Source: Microbacterium dauci
GTDB lineage: Bacteria; Actinomycetota; Actinomycetes; Actinomycetales; Microbacteriaceae
NCBI RefSeq assembly: GCF_030065535.1
Contig: NZ_JASJND010000005.1
Coordinates: forward strand, 186,001 to 250,000
DNA: 64,000 nt
Direction: 5' to 3'
Part shown: positions 32,906 to 41,953 of the stretch, one piece after another
Numbering within the stretch: the first letter of the stretch is position 1
Layout: each line of letters begins with the position of its first letter
Translations under genes and position numbers: made by a program
Notes under the pieces: generated by a model
Databases searched by the model: none
What the model was told of the DNA's origin: nothing
The model's input: only the letters and a program-made list of their open reading frames with translations

Positions 32906-35900
32906 TCAGCAATGTGGCTCCCCTGGAATGAGCCCATTCACCCCGGTGACGAAGTCGGCGTCCGGAACCCAGTCGCCGTTCGCAAGGCGGTGCCAGGTTG
33001 CGGTCCGGGAGACTCCTGGCGTCGCCGCGCCATCGACTGGTTGCCCGCTCGTGGTACCGCACACCACAGCCAAGCGTGCTCCCGGGGGGTAAATCCGATT
33101 GATCGAGCCGTTCAAGGTCGGCGCCGGCATTCCCTGGGTCCCTCGGCCGAACCCGGTCGTGGCGCCCTGCGCCACAGTGATCCATCCCACGACCAAGCGC
33201 GTCCAGACTGCTGAGCCGCCCTCGTAGATAACGACGTTTCCGTCGTCGTGCACCCTGAGGGTCACCGCGTTCCCGCGGGAGTCACTCGCCCAGCGGGCGC
33301 CACCGGCGGCGTCGTACACAACAAAGTTGCCGTCGCCCTGCAGCACAGCATGAGAGCCGGCACCTGTCATGGGAGTCGACCAGAGCCGTGATCCTCGATG
33401 GACATCGAGGAGGACGAGAGCCCCATCCGACTGCATCATGAGGGCAAATGCGCTACTTGGCGACGAGACGAATGCCCCGGCTGTAAGTGTCTCACCGCTT
33501 CTCAGTTCGGTCGCCGCTGGAAGATGCACGCTCGGCGATGTTCTTTCCACCGTTGCATAGCCGACTCTCCCGGCGCTGACTCGAACACTGATCGACGCGT
33601 TCACGTCGTCGATGGTCGTGAGATACGTGCGGTCCATTGCTCCGCTGATCGCTGCGCCGTTTCGCAGCCATTGATACGAGAGAATGACGGGCTGCGGGTG
33701 CCATGATCCGGCGTCGGCAATAAGAGTGCTCCCCGGCCTGGTCGAACCCGTCACCGTCGGCGAGGGCGACGTTGTGAACGTCAGAAGTGGCACCCGCACC
33801 GTAGGGATTGAAGTACGAGAAGTGCTCCCGTATCCGCTCTTTTCTCCGGTCACCCGTACACGGAGAGTCTTTCCTGCCTGGGCTGTGCCGAGTATGAGAG
33901 TAGTGCTCGTCGCGCCCGGGATCGGGGAGTCATTCGCCAGCCATTGATATCGCAGTGTCGTTCCCGGCGTCCAGGAACGCATGTTTGCCTTGAGAGTCTG
34001 CCCCACCCTCGGCGTCCCAGTGACCGTGGGAGTGTCGATTCTCAGCGCGCGCAAGATGCGGGGAGTTGATGCGGATGTGCGAATCGCGCTCGCATATCCC
34101 GACTTCGATCCAGCCGCACGAACTGAAATCGTCTTCCCCACGTGGAGAGAGCCGAGCTTCAGAGTCGGCTGAGTCGCTCCGGCGATCGCCTTGCCGTCAC
34201 TCAGCCACTGGTAGGTGATCTGCGCTCCTGCAGTCCACTTCCCGGGGTTTGCGCCGAGGGTTTGGCCTTCTACGGCCGTGCCCGTGATGGCCGGCGCGGT
34301 ACTCGACATCGATCGCAACACGGTGGCTGTCGCCTTTGAAGACTTGCTCGTTGTCGCGTAGCCCGTCTTCGAGCCTGTGACGACGACTGTCATCGCCTTG
34401 CCTGCTTGATCCGCGGTCAGCGTGAAGGTGCTACTGGTCGCGCCTCGAATCGAGGACCCTGAGGCGAGCCATTGATACTTCAGTGTCGAGCCAGAGGTCC
34501 AAGACCCCGCCTTCGCGACGAGTTTGCCACCGACGATCGCGGTGCCTGAGATGGTCGGCGTCGACGTCGACAGTACCTTGAGCACCGCAGTCGAGGCAGC
34601 CGATATCTCGGTTGCAGAGGTGTACCCGGCTCGCGTGCCTGTGACGGCAACTGTGACCCGCTTGCCCGCGAAACGATCCGTCAGCTTGAACGTGGTGTGG
34701 ACTGCCCCACGAATCGGTGCGCCATCAGCGGACCACTGGTATGTGAGCTTCGCACCTGTCGTCCAGTTTTCCACCCGCGCCGTCAATGTCGAACCGACGA
34801 TCGCTTGGCCGCTGATCGTCGGCTTCGCGCTTGAAAGCGCAAACAGGACCGACGCGGTAGCAGCCGACTTCCTCGCGATCGGTGTGAATCCAAGTTTCGA
34901 CCCAGAAACCAGAACCGAGATCTTCTTGCCTGCGTGGGCTGAAGTCAGCTTGAGCGTCGGTGTGGTCGCCCCGGGGATCTCGTCGCTTCCGGCGTACCAC
35001 CGGTAAGCAAGCTTCACTCCTGGTGTCCAGGCACCGGTTTTCGCCGTGAGCGACTTGCCGACGACCGCAGTGCCCGAAATGGTCGGCGTTGTTGCCTTCA
35101 GTGTGCCGCCGGTCACAACTCCACTCGCAAGCGAAGTCCGAGTCACTGTCGTGTACCCGGGCTTTCGGCCGGTGACGGCTACGGTGAGCTTCGTCCCCGC
35201 GTGCGCCGAGGTCAGCGTGATGGTCGATTTCGTCGCGCCGGCGATGGCCCTTCCGTCGGCTGCCCACTGATAGGTGAACGTGGCCCCCGATGTCCACGAC
35301 CCTGGGTGAGCGCTCATCGTCCGCCCGACTACCGCGCTTCCAGTGATCTTCGGAACGGCGGCGCCGAGCGCGCGGCGCACGGACGCAGTTGCCTTTGACG
35401 TCCTTGAGGCGGACGTGAATCCCGCCTTCTCGCCAGCGATAGCCACGCTCATCGACTTGTCGGCATGGTTCGCGTTCAACTGGATCTCTGAGGAAGTTGC
35501 GCCGGAGATCGCCTTCCCGTTTGCGAACCACTGGTAGGTGAGCTTGGTGCCCGAAGTCCAGGTGCCCGGTTTTGCAGTGAGGACTTGTCCGACGACCGCA
35601 GCGCCCGCAATCGTTGGTGTGGAGCTCGTCAGCACTCCGCCCACGACGATCGCTGAGGGTGACGATGTCCTCGTGCTCGACACGTATCCCGCCAGTGAGC
35701 CGGTTACAGCGACAGTGACTGTCATGCCTGCGTGCGCTTGCGTGGGAATGAAGGTCGACTGTACTGCGCCGTTGACCGCTGATCCGTTGACGAGCCACTT
35801 GTACGCGAAGGCTGTTCCCGCGGTCCATGCGCCGGTTTCTGCTCTCAGCGTCTGACCGACCGCTGCCTTACCTGCGAGCGACGGTTTGGCGGATGAAATC

Positions 35901-37420
35901 GCGGGCAGCGGCAGTGCACCGTTCTCCGTCCAGATGGGCACTGCGGTCGCGGCACAATCCCAGAGCTGAAGGGGTGCACTGTTCTCGTACCCGGTGCCGG
36001 GGGTATCAAGACAGAGCCCGGTTTGTCCTGATGCGATCGCGCCACTGCCCGTGCGCGACCAGATCTGATTACTACTGCCCGCGGAACAGTCGGCGATCAG
36101 CACCCGACTCCCTGGCCGTAGACCGCCCGATGTGTCAGCTGCCAGACACTTTGCGTAGTTGTTGTACGCGCGCAGGAGGCCGTCGGACCATCGCCACGTT
36201 TGGGCGGCGTTCCCAAGACAGTTCCACATCTGGACCCGGGTGCCGTTTGCCACCCCTGCGTCTGTGATATCGATGCATGAGTTGGTGCCAGCAACCTGAA
36301 TCTGCTTACCCGACGCGACGGGCACCCTTGGGAACAAGCCGCCGTCATCCCATCGTGGTATGCCTGCGCCCGAGCAACTCCAGAGCTGGAGCCGTGCGCC
36401 ATTCGAGTACGAGTCGTCCGCAGTGTCGAGGCAGAGACCGTTGCCGTCCCAACGGATGGTTCCGTCATCATGTCGCGACCATCGCTGGTTGGGGTTGTTC
36501 GCGTCACATGACCACAAGTGGACCGATGCGCCTCCATTCGCGTCGAGGCACATGTTGTAGTTGCCGTAGAGCCGAAGGAGACCGTCCGCGGTCGCTTTCC
36601 ATCGTTGGTTGCTTCCCCCATGGCAGTCCCACATGTGGATCCGCGTGCCATTCGCGGTGCCGGCGCCTTCAGCGTCCATGCACTTTCGTGTCCCTACGAC
36701 GGGGATCTCTCGACCGCCGTCGATAGCTGAGGGGGGCGGTGGTCCGATTGGTGCGGGACCGTTCGCGGTGAGCCATGGGATCGGGTTCACGTGACCCTGG
36801 TTCGCCCCGGCGCCAGTCGAGCAGCCGCGATACCCGTAGCTCGAGGTGCGGGCAGAATAAGCCCCTGGGATAACCGAGACGTGGACGTGGCTGTTGCCCG
36901 CCCAGTTCGCGACCGTCCCCACCTGGGTACCGGCCTGCACCTCTGCGCCTACTGCGACCGATGGAACGATGTGCTGATAAATGAGGGTGAACGGGCCTGA
37001 CGCCGACTGATACTCGACGTGGAGGATCGAATTGATACCTCGGTCGCCTGTCGTGCGTTTGACCCAACCCTTGCCGATTGAACGGACGGGGCCGGAGAGG
37101 TATCCCTGGGAATCCGAGCCCAAGTGCGCGGCGCTCTCCCCGTTGATGTGGGCATACCCGCACGCGTTGAAGTTCCAATCCTCCCATTGGGCGGCACCCG
37201 CGGGATTCGTCCAGTGACCCGGCCAATTCATGCGCGCAGCGTGTGCAGGCTGCGGCACCATGAGTGCGACGAACAGCGCCAGGGTGGTGAACAGCGCAAG
37301 TACCGCTGCCGGTGTGCGGTGTGCGGTGTGCGGACGGCTACGCCGTTGCGCTGCGCGAATTGGCGGGTGGCTTGCTGCGTGCGCGGATCCAACTGCGTCC
37401 GCGGAGAAATGACCTGACAA
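32906..37420 (-). CDS. Giant secreted M23 / ricin-lectin / Ig-repeat / B-lectin protein
   Basis: The 1504-residue protein has a signal peptide (about 35-61) and an M23 (LytM) domain at about 63-220 with all zinc and active residues: His99/Asp103 (HLGSD), His150 (YQH) and His178/His180 (HVH). Two ricin-type beta-trefoils (about 238-370 and 371-495) have repeated CLD and QxW motifs. Nine Ig-like repeats of about 88 residues (about 500-1300) are marked by LTYQW and AGKxxxVxVTGxKxGY. A B-lectin-like unit has one intact QxDxNxVxY, and an 80-residue tail ends GEPHC. It may cut or bind wall peptides while gripping glycans. The start is TTG after GGGGGAG. GC looks lower than in neighbours, suggesting transfer. 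Confidence 0.88.
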   Translation of the reverse strand: MSGHFSADAVGSAHAASHPPIRAAQRRSRPHTAHRTPAAVLALFTTLALFVALMVPQPAHAARMNWPGHWTNPAGAAQWEDWNFNACGYAHINGESAAHLGSDSQGYLSGPVRSIGKGWVKRTTGDRGINSILHVEYQSASGPFTLIYQHIVPSVAVGAEVQAGTQVGTVANWAGNSHVHVSVIPGAYSARTSSYGYRGCSTGAGANQGHVNPIPWLTANGPAPIGPPPPSAIDGGREIPVVGTRKCMDAEGAGTANGTRIHMWDCHGGSNQRWKATADGLLRLYGNYNMCLDANGGASVHLWSCDANNPNQRWSRHDDGTIRWDGNGLCLDTADDSYSNGARLQLWSCSGAGIPRWDDGGLFPRVPVASGKQIQVAGTNSCIDITDAGVANGTRVQMWNCLGNAAQTWRWSDGLLRAYNNYAKCLAADTSGGLRPGSRVLIADCSAGSSNQIWSRTGSGAIASGQTGLCLDTPGTGYENSAPLQLWDCAATAVPIWTENGALPLPAISSAKPSLAGKAAVGQTLRAETGAWTAGTAFAYKWLVNGSAVNGAVQSTFIPTQAHAGMTVTVAVTGSLAGYVSSTRTSSPSAIVVGGVLTSSTPTIAGAAVVGQVLTAKPGTWTSGTKLTYQWFANGKAISGATSSEIQLNANHADKSMSVAIAGEKAGFTSASRTSKATASVRRALGAAVPKITGSAVVGRTMSAHPGSWTSGATFTYQWAADGRAIAGATKSTITLTSAHAGTKLTVAVTGRKPGYTTVTRTSLASGVVTGGTLKATTPTISGTAVVGKSLTAKTGAWTPGVKLAYRWYAGSDEIPGATTPTLKLTSAHAGKKISVLVSGSKLGFTPIARKSAATASVLFALSSAKPTISGQAIVGSTLTARVENWTTGAKLTYQWSADGAPIRGAVHTTFKLTDRFAGKRVTVAVTGTRAGYTSATEISAASTAVLKVLSTSTPTISGTAIVGGKLVAKAGSWTSGSTLKYQWLASGSSIRGATSSTFTLTADQAGKAMTVVVTGSKTGYATTSKSSKATATVLRSMSSTAPAITGTAVEGQTLGANPGKWTAGAQITYQWLSDGKAIAGATQPTLKLGSLHVGKTISVRAAGSKSGYASAIRTSASTPRILRALRIDTPTVTGTPRVGQTLKANMRSWTPGTTLRYQWLANDSPIPGATSTTLILGTAQAGKTLRVRVTGEKSGYGSTSRTSIPTVRVPLLTFTTSPSPTVTGSTRPGSTLIADAGSWHPQPVILSYQWLRNGAAISGAMDRTYLTTIDDVNASISVRVSAGRVGYATVERTSPSVHLPAATELRSGETLTAGAFVSSPSSAFALMMQSDGALVLLDVHRGSRLWSTPMTGAGSHAVLQGDGNFVVYDAAGGARWASDSRGNAVTLRVHDDGNVVIYEGGSAVWTRLVVGWITVAQGATTGFGRGTQGMPAPTLNGSINRIYPPGARLAVVCGTTSGQPVDGAATPGVSRTATWHRLANGDWVPDADFVTGVNGLIPGEPHC

Positions 37421-37468
37421 TTGCTCCCCCAGAATCGCGGTCCGCGAACATCGCCTTCACGCGAGCTT

Positions 37469-37565
37469 GATCTTCCCCAAGATCGGCACCGCAACACGCA
37501 CGATCGCCTAAATCGCGCGGATGCCGAGCTCAAGATATTGCACCGGTCTTGTCGCCCGCAATATC
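37469..37565. repeat. Two inverted repeats in the gap upstream of the giant gene
   Basis: The 201-base gap holds GATCTT-CCCC-AAGATC (37469-37484), a possible operator or promoter element for the giant gene. It also holds GATATTGC (37534-37541) with its exact complement (37558-37565), which lies 57 bases after the stop of the small membrane-protein gene and may be its terminator. No T-run follows either. Confidence 0.35.
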
Positions 37566-37621
37566 CGGTGGAAAGGTGGTGTCGCCGCTGCACTTCGGGC
37601 GGGATGGGTCCTTCGCGCGCG

Positions 37622-37942
37622 TCAAACCGTGCTGCGGTGGTGGGCGAGGGCAGCGACGACGCCGCCGAGCACGATCGCGCCCATGCCCGCGACGATGAAT
37701 ACCCGCTCGAAGAACGCGCTGAAGTACCCGAGGGCGCCGGCAGCTGCGGCGTCGGACGGTTCGTAGAGCTCGCCATTCTCGAGCCGCACCATGAGGCCCT
37801 CGTGCCATCCGCCGAACGCGAGTGCGAGCAGCAGCGCGCCGCAGGTGATCCAGACGAGCATGTGCAGCTGCGACGGCCACCAGGGCTTCGCCGGCTCGGA
37901 TGCCGCCCGCCCGGGCACCGCCGACTCGTTCTCGTCAGGCAT
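37622..37942 (-). CDS. Small two-helix membrane protein
   Basis: The 106-residue protein has a hydrophilic start, a helix at about residues 27-46 (LHMLVWITCGALLLALAFGG), a short outer loop (EGLMVRLENGELYEPSD) and a second helix at about 76-99. The family is not recognised. It lies 32 bases after the stop of the M23/B-lectin gene on the same strand, after GAGGAGGAGTCGACC, and is probably the last gene of that operon. A helper role for export or anchoring of those proteins is possible but unproven. Confidence 0.7.
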   Translation of the reverse strand: MPDENESAVPGRAASEPAKPWWPSQLHMLVWITCGALLLALAFGGWHEGLMVRLENGELYEPSDAAAAGALGYFSAFFERVFIVAGMGAIVLGGVVAALAHHRSTV

Positions 37943-37974
37943 GGTCGACTCCTCCTCGCCGCGGTGGCTCGGGC

Positions 37975-39987
37975 TCAGTAGCTGCGTCCGAAGATGTCGC
38001 GGGGGTAGAGCTTGTTCGCGACGCCATTCACCTTGATGTCGATGTGAAGGTGCGGGCCGGTCGAGCATCCCTTGTTGCCGGAGTATCCGATGAGCTGGCC
38101 CGCTTGGACCTGCTGCCCATTGCTGACCGCGAAGGAGTCGAGGTGCGCGTACGCGACGGTGTACGTGTTGCCGTCGCGCTGCGTCGTGATTCTCAGGTCG
38201 GTCTGATTGCCGCTGACGCCGCCGACGGGGCACCACGGGCCGATCGGGTACGACACGATCGCGACCGGGCCGGAGCTGATTGCGTACACCGGCGTTCCGA
38301 CCCCCACCGGGATGTCGTCGCCATTGTGTCCGCTGTACGTGGTGAATGTCGCGTGCGGGCGGATCGGGTACGCCCAGCCGTTGACGCCCGGAACGCTTCC
38401 GCCGCCACCGGTGGCGGTGTTGCTCGACCACGTGGCTGCGCCGTTGGTGCCGTAGAGCACGAGGTTGCCGTCGTCTTGGAGGGCGAGGTTGCGGATCGGT
38501 TTGCCGGCGGTGTTCGAGGCCCAGCCCGCGCGCCCGGAGGTGTCGTAGAATACGAAGTTGCCGTCGCCTTGCAGCACGAGTTCGCGCGGGGCCTTGCCGT
38601 TCGTGCGTGACGACCACGTTGCTCGACTGCCGTCGTAGAGCACGGCGTTGCCGTCGCCCTGCAGGATGAAGCGGTAGCGGCCGTTGTTCGACTGCAGATA
38701 GGCGTCGACGGGAATGGTGCTGCCACCCGCGACCGAGGATCGCAGGTTGCGGTCGATGGTAACCGGCTGGCCGACGGACGACACGTTCGGGTACCCGGGC
38801 TTCACACCGATGAGTTCAACGGTGACCTGCTTACCGGCTGCCCAGGCGGGCACCCGCCATTCGTGCCCGGAGTGGTTGATCGGCGTGCCGTTCACCCGCC
38901 AGACATAGCTGATGAAGTCGGGTTGCACGCACACACCGCTGCACGCGATGAACTCGGGTCGAACGGTAAGCGTCGAATCGTATGAGGGGGTCCCCATCAG
39001 CCGCCAGGGCATGATCGTGAGTGCGGCGGGCCGTGGCGTGACTGCCGTCGAGGTCTTCGTGGTGGTGCGGTATCCGGTGCGGCTCGCGGTGACCCGCACG
39101 CTGATGCCGGTGGCGACGTCGCCGGTGGTGATGCGGTAGCTGCGCGAGGTGGCGCCGCTGATCGGGGTGGAGCCGCGCAGCCACTGGTAAGTGAGCGTTG
39201 TCGGGGTGGGTGACCAGCGCGGGAGCTGATCGGTGACCCTGAGCTGCGATCCGACGATGGGTCCCGCCGGGTCGGTGACGACGATGGGCGCGGGTGCGGT
39301 CTTGAACGTGCGCCGGACGGTCGCGCTGGTGCTGACCGTCGTCTTGGTGGTGTGGCCCGAGCGGCGGGCGGTCACCTGGACGGACACCTGCTTGTCGAGG
39401 TCTGCGTTGGTGACCGTGTATGTGGACTTGGTAGCGCCCGGGATGGCCTTGCCTGCGCGTAGCCAGGTGATGCTGAGCGTGGTCGGCGTGGGCGACCACG
39501 TGCCGGTGGTGACGGTGAGTCTCGAGCCGGGAGTGAAGGCGCCGCTGATCTTCGGTTTGGGTGCAGTGGTGAAGGTGCCGGTGATGGTGCGGCTCGCGCT
39601 CGCGCGGACGGCGGGGGTGTAGCCGCGCTTCGTGCCGGTCACCATGACGAGCACCTTGCGGCCGGCGTCGGCGGTGGTCGGCGTGTAGGTGCGTGCGGTG
39701 GCTTTCGAGATCGGCTCCCCGTTGCGGTACCACTGGTACTGCAGGGTGACGGGGGCGGGCGACCAGCTGCCGGCGTTGGCGGTGAGGGTTTGCCCGACGA
39801 GCCCGGATCCCGAGACCGTGGGTGTCTTGGCCGAGATGGTGGATGCCGCGAACGCCGGGGCGGTGCCAGTGGCACCGGCCGCGGCGACGACGATGGCGAT
39901 GACGATTGCCGCGATCGCTTTGCGCCACGCGGGCAGCACTCGGCGGTCGTCTTCCAGGACGGCGTTTCCCATTGATTCCCCGTTCAT
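37975..39987 (-). CDS. Secreted Ig-repeat / B-lectin / M23 endopeptidase
   Basis: The 670-residue protein has a signal peptide (about 18-47, ending AFA) and four Ig-like repeats (about 50-410). A bulb-type B-lectin unit follows with three intact mannose-binding motifs QxDxNxVxY (LQGDGNAVLY, LQGDGNFVFY, LQDDGNLVLY). The C-terminal M23 domain keeps His554/Asp558 (HNGDD), His615 (AHL) and His646/His648 (HLH), so it should be an active wall peptidase. The start overlaps the upstream stop in an ATGA junction, which fixes the ATG; the longer frame is spurious. The domain order is the reverse of the giant gene at 32906-37420. Confidence 0.9.
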   Translation of the reverse strand: MNGESMGNAVLEDDRRVLPAWRKAIAAIVIAIVVAAAGATGTAPAFAASTISAKTPTVSGSGLVGQTLTANAGSWSPAPVTLQYQWYRNGEPISKATARTYTPTTADAGRKVLVMVTGTKRGYTPAVRASASRTITGTFTTAPKPKISGAFTPGSRLTVTTGTWSPTPTTLSITWLRAGKAIPGATKSTYTVTNADLDKQVSVQVTARRSGHTTKTTVSTSATVRRTFKTAPAPIVVTDPAGPIVGSQLRVTDQLPRWSPTPTTLTYQWLRGSTPISGATSRSYRITTGDVATGISVRVTASRTGYRTTTKTSTAVTPRPAALTIMPWRLMGTPSYDSTLTVRPEFIACSGVCVQPDFISYVWRVNGTPINHSGHEWRVPAWAAGKQVTVELIGVKPGYPNVSSVGQPVTIDRNLRSSVAGGSTIPVDAYLQSNNGRYRFILQGDGNAVLYDGSRATWSSRTNGKAPRELVLQGDGNFVFYDTSGRAGWASNTAGKPIRNLALQDDGNLVLYGTNGAATWSSNTATGGGGSVPGVNGWAYPIRPHATFTTYSGHNGDDIPVGVGTPVYAISSGPVAIVSYPIGPWCPVGGVSGNQTDLRITTQRDGNTYTVAYAHLDSFAVSNGQQVQAGQLIGYSGNKGCSTGPHLHIDIKVNGVANKLYPRDIFGRSY

Positions 39988-41165
39988 CGCGAACTCCCCA
40001 GCCGCGGTGGATACTGCTTGCCGAAACGTAGCAGGAAGCCGCCTGCGGCGACCAGCGCGAATCCGATCAGCGCGATCGGCAGGAGCGGTGCGTCGTCGCC
40101 CGATTCGGCGAGTCGCTCGCCGGCAGCAGCAGCAGCGGACTCTTCGGCCGGATCTTCTCCGAAGAGGAACAGGGGGTTTTCCGAGGCGAGCAGGGTGCCG
40201 TCTGCCGCGATGACGCGAACGTTGAGGGCACCGGGGAGAGAGTGGAGCGGTGCGTCGAACCTGAAGTTTCCGTCGACATCGGGAGTGACGGTGCCCAGGA
40301 CGATCGGATCGTCGAAGACGCTCTCCCACTCGCCGGGGACAGCGTGCTCGCCCTGGATTTCGATCGTGACGGGCCCGGTGTGTAGGAAGCGTTCGCCGGC
40401 GACCTCGAGTCCAACCCCGATCCCGATCCCCGTGTCCAGGTTGACGACGTCGACCGTGAGGATCGGTGCCGGAAGGACGGTGACGGTCTGTGAGGTGGCG
40501 AACACCGGTTCGTACCCGAGCGCGCCCGCGTGGGCGAAGACAGCGAGCTCTTCGCCGCCCTGGAAGCCGCTTTGCACGAGGTCGAGCGTCCCCTCCCACC
40601 CGTCGTCGATCGGTTCGCCGTCGACGATCCAGGTGTACTCGAGATGGTCCGGTTCAAGTGCGAGGTCGCTGTCGAGCGTCGCGGTGATCACGTCGCTTGC
40701 CCTGATCGTGTCGGGGAGCGACACGATCATGATGCCGGTGTACAGCGCCGGGGCGACTGCATCGGTGGGCAGCGACGGGCCGGCACCGCTGGCGCCGTCG
40801 TAACCGTCGAGCACCGGCGTCGCGACGACCGCGAGGGACACATCTCGATACCACGCCTCGACAGGGAACGTCTGTTCGGTCGCGCCTTCGATCTCGTAAT
40901 CGTCTGCGAACCACTGGTAGGTGTACGAATCGGGGAGCGGCACCGCATCCGTGGTGACGACCGCAGTGAGCACCTCGCCGACCTGCGCCACGCCCTCGAT
41001 CTCAACTGCGGCAGGTGACGTGAACGCGCTCGCCGCCGAGACCTCGACTGCCGGGCTCGGCGCAGATTCCTCAGCCGATGCTGCGTTCGATGCGCCGCCG
41101 AACAGTGTCGCGACGACGACGACCAGCGATGCCGCCAGTGCGCGCGTGCGCACGACTCGATCCAC
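39984..41165 (-). CDS. Secreted Ig-like protein with LAESG sorting-like tail
   Basis: The 393-residue protein has a signal peptide (about 1-27), Ig-like segments related to those of the neighbouring M23 proteins (SYTYQWFADDYEIEGATEQT near residue 80) and a beta-rich middle. The tail LAESG (352-356), hydrophobic helix and LLRFGKQYPPRLGSSR looks like a class E-type LAxTG signal with Thr changed to Ser. It could be wall-anchored or a simple membrane protein. The GTG start follows GAGGGGGAACATC; an in-frame ATG 81 bases upstream lacks support. It opens the operon containing the M23/B-lectin gene. Confidence 0.75.
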   Translation of the reverse strand: MDRVVRTRALAASLVVVVATLFGGASNAASAEESAPSPAVEVSAASAFTSPAAVEIEGVAQVGEVLTAVVTTDAVPLPDSYTYQWFADDYEIEGATEQTFPVEAWYRDVSLAVVATPVLDGYDGASGAGPSLPTDAVAPALYTGIMIVSLPDTIRASDVITATLDSDLALEPDHLEYTWIVDGEPIDDGWEGTLDLVQSGFQGGEELAVFAHAGALGYEPVFATSQTVTVLPAPILTVDVVNLDTGIGIGVGLEVAGERFLHTGPVTIEIQGEHAVPGEWESVFDDPIVLGTVTPDVDGNFRFDAPLHSLPGALNVRVIAADGTLLASENPLFLFGEDPAEESAAAAAGERLAESGDDAPLLPIALIGFALVAAGGFLLRFGKQYPPRLGSSR

Positions 41166-41282
41166 GATGTTCCCCCTCGGCGGAGCAATGATCTGTCCGC
41201 CAGCGCCCCCAGCGCCCCGCCTTGAGCGTAGAGGATTGCCGAGCATTCGCGTTGCGCGTGTGGGCGCCGCAAGAATAGCCGC

Positions 41283-41792
41283 GTGACGTTCTTGCCCGAC
41301 GATCTCTACGCGCAGATCGAGCAGTCAATGCCGATCGCCTGTGTCGACTTCATTCCCGTGCGGACGACTCCGGACGGCACGACCGAGATCGGGCTGATCC
41401 TCCGTGACTCACCGTTCGGGCAGGTGTGGTGTCACCTCGGCGGCCGCGTGAACCGAGGCGAGACCATCGTGCAGGCACTCCGGCGTCACGCCCGCGACAC
41501 CCTCGACGTCGACCTCGCAATCGAACCAAACGCGCAGCCCGACTATGTCTACGAATGGTTCCCGCCGAACATCGCCCCCACCGACGGCACCGTCTACGGC
41601 GACGACCCCCGCAAGCACGCGATTGGTCTCTCCTACGCCGTCGAACTCATCGGCACACCGGCACCACGCAATGAGGCCCATGATTTTGAATGGTTCACGG
41701 CCAATGAGCTGCCGTCGATGTGGCCTGGATCAGCGACGCTCGTCCTAAAGCTCATCGGCTTGGAGTCGAACTGGCGATTCGCGATTGAGTAG
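41283..41792 (+). CDS. Nudix hydrolase, GDP-mannose mannosyl hydrolase-like
   Basis: The 169-residue protein resembles Gmm/WcaH, which hydrolyses GDP-mannose or GDP-glucose to control GDP-sugar pools. The N-terminus MTFLPDDLYAQIEQSMPIAC and the block VDFIP match that family. The Nudix box is degenerate: GGRVNRGET (with Glu60) is followed by RHARDTLDV instead of REUxEExGU, as in Gmm. Asp22, Arg41, Arg55 and His133 align by eye with the family's functional positions. An uncharacterised actinobacterial Nudix family (DUF4916-like) is the alternative. It opens the polysaccharide cluster, with gmd and fcl nearby. Confidence 0.72.
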   Translation: MTFLPDDLYAQIEQSMPIACVDFIPVRTTPDGTTEIGLILRDSPFGQVWCHLGGRVNRGETIVQALRRHARDTLDVDLAIEPNAQPDYVYEWFPPNIAPTDGTVYGDDPRKHAIGLSYAVELIGTPAPRNEAHDFEWFTANELPSMWPGSATLVLKLIGLESNWRFAIE

Positions 41793-41953
41793 GCCTCCGG
41801 GGTCCTCGTCTGAATCTCTTGGGAAGTCACGACCACACGACAAACAACTCGACGGGTAACGATGTTTAGCCACCTTCACCTCCCATCGGCTCGACCGCTG
41901 ACTACCGGTAGCTGGGTGCGTGCGCAAGCTAGTCTGAGCAGCGGGGAGGGGCG

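Noticed and set aside
32906..39987. CRISPR-like or DNA tandem repeat array
   Set aside because: The repetition is at protein level (Ig-like domains of about 88 residues) with divergent DNA; there is no short repeat-spacer pattern.
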